A stretch of DNA of 64,000 nt from contig NC_086254.1 in NCBI RefSeq assembly GCF_021018805.1, positions 29,387,300 to 29,451,299 of the forward strand. Reading direction: 5' to 3'. Of this stretch, positions 1 to 10,500 are shown piece after piece. The DNA is from Prinia subflava. Taxonomy: Eukaryota; Chordata; Aves; Passeriformes; Cisticolidae. Under the pieces are notes generated by a model. The model made no database searches. It was not told the DNA's origin and saw only the letters and a list, made by a program, of their open reading frames with translations. A program made the translations under genes and the position numbers. Within the stretch, counting starts at the first letter, position 1. Each line of letters begins with the position of its first letter.

Positions 1-22
1 CCGATCCCTCCCTGCCTTGCAG

Positions 23-1773
23 CTCCCCCGGCAGTTCCCGCTCCAGCTGAGGACCAAGAGCATGGAGGTTTTCTCCCCTGAGGTGAGTGGGACAGGACAC
101 AGGGAGAAGGGGACACAGACAGGGCGTGGAGTAGGACAGGATGCAGGTGGGATGGGACATGGGACACAAGATGGGATTGCAGGAGGAACAGAAGATGCAG
201 TGGGATGCTGGAGGGTGGGACATATGAAATGATGCAGGAGGGACGGGACGGGATGGGGCGTAGGAGGGTTGGAATGCTGGAGGGTGGGACATGGGATTAC
301 AGAGGTCAAATGGGATGCACGAGGGACAGGACAGGGAATGGGTTGCAGTGGAAATGGGATGTCTTGCAGGCAGTATGGGATGCAGACAGAATGGGACACC
401 ACAGGACAAGGATGTGGGCAGGGCAGTGATGCGCACATGGGACCTGGGCAGTGGTGAGGACCTGAGGGGGCATGGCCAGCATGGCTCTGTGTCACCCCTG
501 CCCTGTCCCTCCCAGCTGCAGCAGCGCTATCCAGACCAGCCCATGGAGCTGCTCCTCTGGGCCCGCCAGCAGCCCCTGCTCTCCTGCCATTCTGATGCCT
601 TGCACGGGACCCTCTTCAGCTCTGCCGAGGCCTTCGTGGTGCTGCCCAACGCCACCCGAGTCCCTGCCTTTCTGCTGAACATCGTGAGTGGCTGCTCTGC
701 CATGGCTCAGGGAGCCAGGGGACCCCAAAGAACTGGGCTGGTGTGCCTGTGCTCCTGGCTGGGGCCATGCTGGGTGACCCAGGGGGATACTGGGCCAGCT
801 GGGGGATGCTGGGTTGCAGGCACTGCCGTGGTCTCTCCAATGTCTCTTCTTGCTGCAGGATGCCAACGTGACCGGGAAGCCAACAATCACCAGGAACAGA
901 CTTGGGGGCACTGTGAGACTGACGGGGTTAGTGCCTGACCCCAAGCTGGGTCCCCTAGGACATACCTGGAGGGCTCCCCCATTCCCCACCTCTGTCCAAT
1001 TGCCTCCCTGAATCCCATAGTGCTTGCTCAGACCCCATCCTGCCCCAGTCCCTATCTGTGCCAGCTGCCCTGGCAGTAGGTCCTCAGCTGGACTCGCTGT
1101 GCTGGGGTCCTGGTCCCACCATGGAGCTCAGCCTGTCCCTACCCTGGGATGGGACAGTTCCCATCCCTGTGCCTAGCTCTGACCCTGATCTTGTCCTCCA
1201 GGCTTCGTGTAACACAAGTGGCATCAAATGTGGGCCCAGTGGAGGTGAGTGGCTGTGCCAGGGAAGACAAGGGGAGCCTTGGATTCCTCATCACCTTGGG
1301 AGCAGGGTCTGGGAGGAACCTGGGCTGCTATGGACCCCATGCATGGCAAATGTGGCAGGAGGCTGAGCCCTGCTGACAGCCTGGCCCCCTCTGCCTGTGC
1401 TGTGCTGGGCTCAGGGCTTGCCTGTCCCACAGGTGAAGCGTCTGGAGACCCTGCTGAAGTTTGGGCTGTGGCTTTTTGGAGTTCCCCGGGCAAACAGTAA
1501 GTGCTGTCCCCGTCCTGTGCCCATCCTCCCACAGCTGCACCAGGGCCATCCCCTGCTATGACTTTGTCTCTCCACAGAGTGGCTCCAGGCTGGCATCCCC
1601 CTGCCCCTCCCACATGGCCTCAGCCTGCTCAGACCCCGGCTCTCGCTGCAGCAGGTAGGTGCCACCAGTGTCCCCTTACCCCACGGTCCCCATGTCCCCC
1701 ATATCCCCCCTCTCACCCTGACTTCCTACAGGGCTTCGTGCTCATCTCCACGGACCTGCAGTACGAGCCGTGA
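23..1773 (+). CDS. BPI-fold (BPI/LBP/PLUNC superfamily) protein, 3' exons only
   Basis: This is the C-terminal part (173 residues visible) of a bactericidal/permeability-increasing-fold protein, a secreted lipid- or LPS-binding family. Seven exons are readable: 23-82, 516-683, 859-926, 1202-1244, 1433-1496, 1578-1654 and 1732-1773 (TGA stop). All have AG/GT borders and phases 0,0,2,0,1,0 that close. The exon sizes 168, 68, 43, 64 and 77 look like the conserved exon pattern of this family, as I remember it. Family-typical stretches are MELLLWARQQPLLSC, VPAFLLNI, LRVTQVASNVGPVE and the C-terminal GFVLISTDLQYEP, which matches the second BPI barrel. The 5' exons lie left of the window, so signal peptide and first barrel cannot be judged. 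I cannot assign a specific member (BPI, BPIFB2/3/4/6 or TENP-like). The gene converges with BCL2L1 about 1 kb downstream. Confidence 0.85.
60..480. repeat. Degenerate G-rich minisatellite-like intron sequence
   Basis: The intron between the first two visible BPI-fold exons is built from loosely repeated G-rich words such as GGGACA, GGGATG, TGGGACA and GGATGCAGG on the + strand. The units are diverged and have no fixed period I can define, so this is simple-sequence-derived intron DNA rather than a clean tandem array. No coding content is seen in it. Confidence 0.5.
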
Positions 1774-1901
1774 GACCACCTGCCTCGTGGGAACCCCAGC
1801 CCTGCCACTCGTGTCCCCATCACCATCCCGTGTCCATCGTGCCCCCGTGGCTGGCAAAGCGCCCAACCGCGGGACCCCCAGACCCCCCATCCTGGGCAGG
1901 G

Positions 1902-1907
1902 ATTAAA
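1902..1907 (+). terminator. Poly(A) signal ATTAAA of the BPI-fold gene
   Basis: ATTAAA lies 129 bases after the BPI-fold stop codon, the expected distance for a short 3'UTR. It is the first poly(A)-type hexamer downstream of the stop on this strand. Confidence 0.6.
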
Positions 1908-2890
1908 GCGGGAGCGTAGATCAGCCCTGTGTGCTGTGGGGTGTCTCGGGGAGCCCCCTCAGCCGCATCTTCCATGCAGGGTCCCATTCCCGATTCCACC
2001 ATCGGGAGCTGTGTCCTCTGCTGCCAGGGCTGTGCCTGTGCCGTGGTGGGGTCCGTCCCCAGTGGGAGGCTCCAGGGGGCTGAGGACGGGGCTAGCGGCT
2101 CTCGGGACTGGGGGTCCTCCCAATCCTCGCGGCTGTGTTGGTGGTGGGGGTCCCTGTGCTCCCGCTGCCCGCAGCCGCTGCGGCCGCAGCTCCTCCCGCT
2201 GCCCACGGGATGGTGCTCGTGTCCGCGGGCTCCCTCCGCGTCCCGCCAGCCCGCGGAGCGCGCCGGGGCCCGGCCGCTGCCCCCTGCTCCGGGGGTCCCC
2301 GGAAAGGACAGGGGAGGGGGGTCTGGGGAAGGCTGAGCTGGGCGCGTCCTGCCGTGAGAGGGAGGTGGGGTGCTGGGTGTTCCCCATGCTTGTGGCATCC
2401 CAAAAAAGCCCGAGTGTTTGTGTGGTCCAAACCGTGCTGGAATGAGCCCCGCACAAAGGGAAGGTGCTCTTTGGAGGCACATACCCGGGAACGCGGGGGG
2501 CTGCGTGTCCCAGTGAGACTGTTAGTCCCCTGCCCTCCTCCTCCCAACGTGACTGTGGGTGCTGAGCCCATGTCCCCAAAACCAGCACCCCTAGCCCAGC
2601 TTAGAGCCTGCCCTGGGCTCTCCTGTCCCCATCACCCCCTTAGTGCCACCCACCCCACCACCTCACCACCATTCCCCTGGACCACAGAACACTGCCCTTG
2701 GAGCACCCCAACCCTGTGCAGAGACAGGACCTCATCCATCCATCCATCCATCCATCCATCCATCCATCCATCCATCCATCCATCCATCCATCCATCCATC
2801 CATCCATCCATCTCACTGAAGCCATCTCCTTTGGGTCCAAAGTTGTTCAAATTCCCAATGATTGCAAAGACCACAGCACCACCAGCAGCT
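1908..2890. other. Convergent intergenic region with a CpG-rich patch
   Basis: This stretch separates the 3' ends of the BPI-fold gene (+) and BCL2L1 (-). About 2150-2350 is rich in CpG, with repeated GCCGC and GCGC words. A (CATC)n microsatellite lies at 2733-2812. Open frames on both strands here are G/C-driven and show no recognisable domain. I see no gene. Confidence 0.5.
2733..2812. repeat. (CATC)n tetranucleotide microsatellite
   Basis: About 20 uninterrupted copies of CATC (GATG on the other strand) over 80 bases. The array is perfect by eye, so it is probably length-polymorphic. It lies about 90 bases beyond the proposed 3' end of BCL2L1. Confidence 0.97.
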
Positions 2891-4507
2891 TGAATGACAA
2901 ATTTATTTGTGGATTCACCTCCACCTGCAAACCGAAGCGCTCAATGGGCTAATGCTAATCCTCGAGCTCCCCATGCGGGATCTGAGCGGGTCCCACAGGA
3001 GGAGCCCGAGTCCGTGCTCAGTGGCCAAGTGAGCCCCCCAGGAGCCTCCGGTTCTCCCCCCACCTCCATCCCAGCTTGGCCTCTGCAAGGGAGCACGGTC
3101 CCACACATAAATACGGACAGACAAGATAACAAAAATAGCATTAATAGTATTCACAAATGAATTAAAAACTACTCATATATGTACAGCAGAGCGCGGGACG
3201 TATGTACACGGACAAGCTGTGGACAGCTGTGTCTGCCCGTGGTGGGCTCCGAAGGATGAGGGCGTTTATTCTGGAAGCTAATTTCAGCTCAAAGGCTGGA
3301 GGTTCCCTGCTCCAGCAGCAGAAGGAGCAGCATGGGGATGAGTGGGAGGGAAGCCAGACACCTCAGTCACTGCATGCAGCCGTCACAGCCACGCATGGGG
3401 ATAGGGATCTGCCTGCACTACGGGACTGGGAACATGTGAGACAGCAGTGGAGAGGCCAACAGCTCCTATTGTCCCCAGAGAGGCTCTCTAGAGGTGGAGA
3501 TGGCTCTCAGCCAGTGCCAGCTCTCACTCCTATCTCCCCTGGGCTTGCTTCCCCACTCATCCCGTGAATCATCTGCTCCCTGGGCTTTGCCACCCCTGTG
3601 AAGGTGCTTCCCCTGACCCTTCCAAATCCCAGCTCTGGATTCCTGGACACCACAGCCCCAGCTCTCTGCAAAGCCCCTTGTGCCAGGGATATGCACTCTC
3701 CCCCTCTTCTGCCTGCTTCCTTCGCCAGCCCAGAGAAGCAGGCTGGGAAGGGATGAGCACTGTCCCACAGCCATCTACATCAGGAGTGAGGAGAAGGAAG
3801 AGGACAAAGAACCTTCAAACCACGCACAGCCCTGGGCCTGGCACACCATCCTAATCTGGGACAGGCCACAGCTCCCAGCAACTGACTATGTGGGGAGAAA
3901 TGAATTCACGTGGGGCTGACCAAGGGCAGAGCTTCTTACTCCTGGCCTCTGCCTCTTCCTCCTGCTCCCCCTGCCACAGGGATGAACTCTGAGTGGAGAA
4001 GCAAGGACAGGATAGGGATGCTGCAGGGAAGCTCCATCCCTCTAGGCAGCCTGCCTCTTCCTGGTGCCTGAGCATGCCAGAGACGGGGGCATGGAGCCTG
4101 ACCCTTGCTCTGGCTGGGGAACTTTATATTAGTGACACATCTACACACACGCACGCACTCACACATGCAAAAATAAGTCTGTTTATTCTCTTCCAAATTA
4201 TTTAGAGAACCCTGCAGGGCTGGGACACCTTCTAGCCTGTGCCCCCCCCAGCTGCCTGGATCTCCCAGTGCTGGGAGCTGGTGGCTGAAGTGCTGCATTG
4301 GCCTCAGCGCCTTTAAAACACAACGGAACAGTAAATAAGACGGGCTACAACAAAAGGAGCTGGCGGCACGAGGGAGGGAACTCCACGGAGCAGGGTGCTC
4401 AGCCGGGGTGGAGGGCTGCCCTGTGCCATGGTGGTGCTCGGGAGCGGAGTGTAGTGGATGTGGTGGTGAAGGCGCAGCCGGCCGGGCTGTGGGGGCTCGG
4501 TGGCGGC
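2885..4507 (-). other. BCL2L1: BCL2L1 3' untranslated region (inferred)
   Basis: Sequence between the BCL2L1 stop and the distal AATAAA on -. It has no coding signature. It contains an AT-rich block at about 3105-3190 with ATTTA/ATTAAA-like words, and a short CA-rich run at about 4142-4170. Its extent is inferred from the poly(A) hexamers, not observed from transcripts. Confidence 0.5.
2901..2906 (-). terminator. BCL2L1: Distal poly(A) signal proposed for BCL2L1
   Basis: TTTATT on + is AATAAA on -. It lies 1.6 kb past the BCL2L1 stop, giving a 3'UTR of about the length known for mammalian BCL2L1 mRNA. TTTATT also occurs near 3265 and 4179, which could give shorter 3' ends. Confidence 0.5.
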
Positions 4508-7500
4508 TCACTTGCGGCTCAGCAGGGATCCCAGCAGAAGCACTCCGGCCACCGTCGCCCCGGTCAGGAGCCATTTGTTGAAGGTCTCCTGGCCTTTCCT
4601 CACCTCGGCAGCAGCATCATTCCCATAGAGGTCCACAAAGCGCTCCTGTGGAAAGAGGAGGGTGGTGAGCACAGGGGTGTGAGCGGAGCACAGAGGGAAG
4701 GGCTGGCAGAAAGTCGGTGGTGGGGACCGGGCAGATGACAGATGCCTTGTGCTTCCTCGCTCTGAATCATGCACACAGGGCAAGGGGAGAAGCACAGTCA
4801 TGAGAGAAGAGGATGCCAGAAAGGATTTGCAAGGAGAACACCACGCGGGCAGGGCAGGGGATGCATCACGTGCTCCTGGCTCTCTAAAATTAGCATCCAA
4901 GTGTGATAGAAATCATTGCAGTGGGAACCCGCTGGGCTCCATTCCCTGGCTAAGGCCTGTGGAAGCAGCAGCAGGGTTGGCACCCATGGCTGCAGGAGCC
5001 CAATGTACATCCTCCCAATGATTTTGTGTCCACAGTGGAGCCTCCCACCTCCCGTTGCCACATCCTGGCCCTCACAGGTTACTCCACAACATGAGCTGGA
5101 TTTCACGAATCCCTGTGGCGAAGGCAGACACTGGGTCGCCAAGCTACTGCCTTCCCACGGCTTCAGGAGAGCAGGCCAAGCACGAGGCTTGGCCAGGAAT
5201 GCAGTCACTCCGGCCCGGCTCGTCCGAGCCGGCTGCCTCCAGCCCTTCATCTCCAGCAGGAGCTGGGAAGACCTCAGCCCACTGTAAGGAGAGCTGTTGG
5301 GGTCCTTGAGCCACACAGGGCAGGGCAGGAGGGGTCCCAGGGCAGGCAGCAGGGAAACACGTGGCCCAGGATCTCTCAGGTTTATCAGGGATGAGCAGAA
5401 GGCACACAGCTGGACGGAGAGGAAGCTGCAAGCTCCAGGCTCAGGGATCGCCAGCAGCTCAGCGTCAGCAAGGGCTCGATGCTGTCACACCTTGAGCCCA
5501 TCTTCCCAGTAAGATCCCCTGTTCCCTGATAAGGGAATGCGGTTCCAGTAACCCGGCTGCTCTGGGAAAGCAGAGATAAGCCCGGCTGACGCTGTCACGC
5601 CTCGCCACGGCCTCTGTGCAGGCAGGGGGAGCATTCCTGCCTGCCTGGTCTGCCAGCACTCTGCCTCCCACACCTGCCCACAGCCTGCGGCCGCAGGACT
5701 ACAGGAGTTTGGTGCCCACGTCATGGCTGGCATCCAGGTGCCTTTCGTCCACAGAACATAGTGCCAAGTCTCCCAGATCCCAACAAACAGCCCCAGGGTG
5801 GCCACAGCCTGTAGGGTATCTCCTCACCTTGCCAAATACCTGTGACCAAGCTCACCTCACACACAGTTTTTCAAAGCAGGGTGTGCAGCAGACCTGCATG
5901 CTTACTCCCAGGGAGCTGGGCTGTGTCCCTCTCCATGGCCACAGGGCTCCCCACCACAGGGGATCCGGTCCTTGATAAGCTGTGCACCTCAGCACCCGGC
6001 TCTGCCACCAAAGCTCTTCTCCATCTCCCACCAGACACCTCCCCCAGCTGCCTTCCACACCCCATGACCATGAGGAGATACACACAGAACCAAGGGCAGT
6101 GTTGGGACACAGGGACTTCGCTAACTCACTCTGTGGTATGTCACTGCTGCCACCTCACTTAGAGTCCTCTTCAGGGATATGACACTCATTCCCATGACTC
6201 CCACCACCTACAAAGAGTGGCAGAAGGCAGCTTGCTTCCCACCATGCTTGCCAGCTGGCACGGGATCTGTGGAGGTGTTGTACTGTGTCCTGGCCCTGCA
6301 GGAACAGGCAGGATGGAGCTCACAGGCAGGTGCTGTCCAGGGAGAAGGGAAAGGGCTGCTGCTTGCTGCCAGTCCACTCACCCAAGGAACAACAAGTGAT
6401 GTGCTGCAGGAGAGGGACAGGAGCAGAGCCCAAACCCGAGGAGATATTTTAAATTCTGGCACAGGAAGTCCCTCTGCTGGTATGTGGTGATGAGCATGGA
6501 GCTGTGACAGTACATGGCAGTGGCAGCAAACTGAGAGCAGGCTGGCAGGGATGGAGGGCACAGGGAACTGGGGCAGAAGTTCTAAAAAACACTACCCCTA
6601 CATCATTTGTGTCTGGGGAGATTTAGGCTGGATGCTAGAAAAAGGTTCTTTTCTAACCAGGAGGCTGGTTGGGCATTGAAACTGGCCCCCCAGGACAGAG
6701 ATCATGGCACCAAGCCTGAACCAGAGTTCAAGGAGTGTCTGGACCACGCTCTCAGGCACATGGTGGGATTGTTGGGCTGTCCTGTGCAGGGCCAGGAGTT
6801 GGACTTGATGATCCTTGTGGGTCTCTTCCAACTCACCATATGTTTTGATTTCCCAGTGCCAGGGCCCTCCCTCCAGGGATGGTCCTTCCCTTGGACACAT
6901 GTCCCAACCACTTGCTCACAGCACCTGAGGCTGCAGAATGCTCAGCTGGAGGAAGGCAGCTGCATCCTTGTGATGTATTCTCCAGAAAATCTGATTTCCT
7001 CAGGGATCCAGTAGGACTGGCCCCACTGAGAGTCCCACACATCTCCACAGATTCCTGACCCACAGCAGGGACGTCCCCACTGTGCCCAGGAAGGCTGCAA
7101 TGGTGGACAGGGCCACATATCTCCCCAGCCTCTCCGTGGGGCAGGGACCAGGAGAGGGCCCCCCTCAGCAGGGCAGGGAGCCAAGGAGGGCTGGCAGCCG
7201 GTTCTCCATGCTGCTTTTTCCATGGCATGTGCTGCCGAGCTTGGGGAAAGGCAGTTCCAAGAAGCCCTTGCTTCCAAGAAAAGGAAGTGTTTGCTGAAGG
7301 AGAGATAAATGGCGCACAGTAAACGCAGAGCTATCGGGTGCTACAGGCGGAGAGGAGCACAGCCAGAGCCCAGCACGGGCAGGGAGGGGACATGAGCCCC
7401 TCTCCTTCCCTTAGGAAGGGAGCAGCAGCTGCTGGAGCCACAGCTGGGGGCCATAGGGGACTCGAGGAGAGTGCCTTACCCTTCCCTGAGGAAACCACCC

Positions 7501-10500
7501 TAGGAGCTGTGATAGCTCAGTCTCTGCACAACTTGATCCCAGATGTGTCCCCTGGGAACCAGATCCCAGACCAGAGGGAGTGGGAAAAGAGGCAGGAACG
7601 TCCTCCCTGGCCATGCTGGGGGCGGGTTGAAGGTTAGGGAAAAGCAGCTTGCTCTGTTCCCACACCATCCCGGGCCTCGGCCGCTCCGCACCTGAAGCCC
7701 AGCACTCCCAGGACTGATCCTGACCTCTCTGGCCTGGTGTTTGGATCTCAGGCTTGCCCAGACAAGTCCAGATATTTCTGGCCTCCCCCAGTCACCTTTA
7801 TCTGAGAGGAAATATTTGGAATTCCTGAGCTGATCACAAGGACTGTGGTAGCAACAGCACGTCAGTGTCTCAATCCGTGGGCCTCTTCCACCCGAGAGAA
7901 CAGGCTGTTCCACCAGAACGCCGTCACATCCCCCTCCCCACCCCGGGTGACTGACACATGTCCGAGAGGAGGATGCTCTGGAGCAGGCAATGAGGAAGCA
8001 GAGATCTTATTCCTATGCAAGAGGCAATCCCCTGCCTTTGCCTCTCCTCCCCAGAGCTCGGGAAGGAATCCACATTTTTTTGTTGGAGTCTAAAACACCA
8101 CTTGCTGGAGGAGTTGGGGCAGGGAGTGGTTCCCTCCTGCTGCACATGCTGCTTGCAGGATGCAGAGAACCTGGAGAGTCAGGCTCCACCACCCCCCAGA
8201 GCTGGGGCAGGGAGGTTCTGCAGTGCCAAAAGTTCTCTGGACACTCAAAGAGCCCCAAACTGCAATCCAGCACTGTGGGGGATGCAGTAACCATTTAAAC
8301 ACTGCCCAGTGCCCGCACATAACCCTGTGGCAAAAAGGCAAGAGGAGCAGGTGTGAGCTAAAATGCTCTGTCTCAGGTGGGAGAGCAGACTAAAGAAGTA
8401 CGACTTCTGGCTGAGACACTACTCACATCCTGGCCTGGGAAGAGGAACACCTCACATTTGAGGCTCTCATTTGGTTGGTTTCATTCACCAGTGCAGGAGG
8501 GAGAACAGTTGCTGGATCCCATTCAGGCTGAGCAGAGCAGGTTCCTCTTTCAAGATAAGGCCCAGCACTTGGGGAAAGAGGATTCGGTGGCACTGAGCCA
8601 TGAGGGCAGGTGAAGGAAGCAGATGTGGGCAATAAACTCCCATCTGGCCTCTGGTGAGGCAGGAGAGCCGAGAGGGGAGGGCTCTGGCAGTTTGGAGCTT
8701 AAAGCTTGCCCTGCACAAGGGGGTGAGCTGTGTGGAGGCCACAGAGATACCAGGACAAAGCTCTGAAAACCAGCAGAGAAGAGCCAGGCTCCACTAGGAG
8801 TATTCAGGTGAACTTGGTCAAACTTTGACTTGGACTCCAGCAGGAGCTTTGGAGCTTCCCCACGGAAACTTCCAATACCCATCCAGCCCAGTGAGACAGA
8901 GCCCCAGCCCCCAGCTCAGCACGCACAACAGCTTTTCCCACCCAAGGATCCTGATGTGCTTTATCAAAAATGAGCTGGTTCCTCAGAACCTCCCTGGAGA
9001 TAAGTCAGCATTGTTCCCAAATGGATCGACAGAGCTATGGGGAGGTTAAGTGCTGTTCCCAGAGCTGTGTGCGAGCCAGCAGCATGAGCCACAGCATCTG
9101 ACTCCCAACCCAGGCATTCTCATCACGAGGCAATGTTTCCCTTGAAAACAAGGCTGTTTCTGTTTTACCTTCACCGTAAGTACAGCTGTGTTCCTGCTCA
9201 GAGGTCTAACAGCAAGCGCCGGCCAGGAGCAGAGTCATCTGGATGACCAGACATTTGTTAATGAGATGCTGGGAACAGTTTTGTGCTGAGCAGCAAGACA
9301 AGGAGGGAAAAAGAAAGGCAGCAGCTCAGCACAGACCACAACAAAGCCCTGCATCGACAACAACCTGCTCCCAGAGCCCCTTTGGGCTGCCAGCTCACCA
9401 CATGGGGCTGGCATATGTGAACCTGGGGGTGAAGCACAGGGGGGAAAAGGCAGCTGAGAGCTTTAAGAATAAAAGAAAACATAAGTATTCCCAAAGGCAC
9501 TGCGAATCCTGTAAACACAGCTCTGTGGGTCTCTTTGTGATATGAATGGAAGAGACATCCTAGAGGTTCTCCCTCTGCCCTGCTCTCCCTGGTGCTGTAT
9601 CCACGTGTGGCCCCCACCACTCTCAGCCCTGAAAGGAGGGCAGCAGGGACAGAGTGTGACTCAGAGGTCACAGGACTGCCTGCAGTGCTGGGCAGTGGAG
9701 GTCAAGGTGAGCGCCTGAGTCAGGAGCATGGCAAGGGAACCTGCCATCCAAGGCAGATCTGACCTTCCCCAGAGAAACACAGATCTCAGAATGGTTAGAG
9801 GGGACCCTAAAGATCATCTAGTTCAAATCCCCCTTCCACGGGCAGAGAAGATCTGCAGCTTCACCCCACTGGTCTCCACCAGCAACCCCAGGCAGGCTTA
9901 GAATGGGGTGGGGAAAGGGCTCTGGGAGATAGAGAGAAGAAGGGGCTCTGGGGACAGCAGCTGCAGGTGCAAATACTCCAGCGACTCAGCTCTAACTGTT
10001 ATGCAAATGGTGACCTCCAGGGAAGCAGCTGCTGATCTCCATGACAATGGCAGGGAATGCCACCCACCCACCGCCTCTCCTGCCTTTCCTGCCCTTGGAG
10101 CTGGTGCTGGGGTGTTGTGGACCCCGGGGTGCTGTCCCTGCCCAAATCCCAGGACAGTCATCGAAACCTTCGACTGGGAAGGAGGCAGCCATAAATTCAA
10201 AAGATTCAATCAAATAAGAACATCCCTCGTTCTTTCTTTTCTCACTGAGGCTTTGCTGTGGGGCTGCAGTGTGGGGGGACCGGCAGGGAGGCTGTCCCTT
10301 GGGCCAAAGCCCAACAGACCTGCGGGGCTCCAGCCTAGCCCAGGCCAGAGCCAGCTCTTTTCTAAGCAGAAACAAACCCTCACTAGCACATTCCAGCCCT
10401 AATCCTTGCCACGGCAGCCTTCTGTCAAACTGGTTTCATCACCGGCTCCAGGGAACCTGCAATAACCCCACACCATTCAGCACAATTTCAGCGTTTTCCA

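Noticed and set aside
1820..2588. Overlapping 209-252-codon frames on both strands downstream of the BPI-fold gene
   Set aside because: Several frames are open at once, the sign of CpG-rich non-coding DNA; one also runs through the CATC microsatellite as Ser-Ile-His-Pro repeats.
2733..2812. CRISPR-like array
   Set aside because: It is a pure tetranucleotide microsatellite without spacers, in a vertebrate genome.
4142..4170. CA-repeat microsatellite
   Set aside because: The run is short and interrupted (ACACACACGCACGCACTCAC), too weak to list as a true microsatellite.
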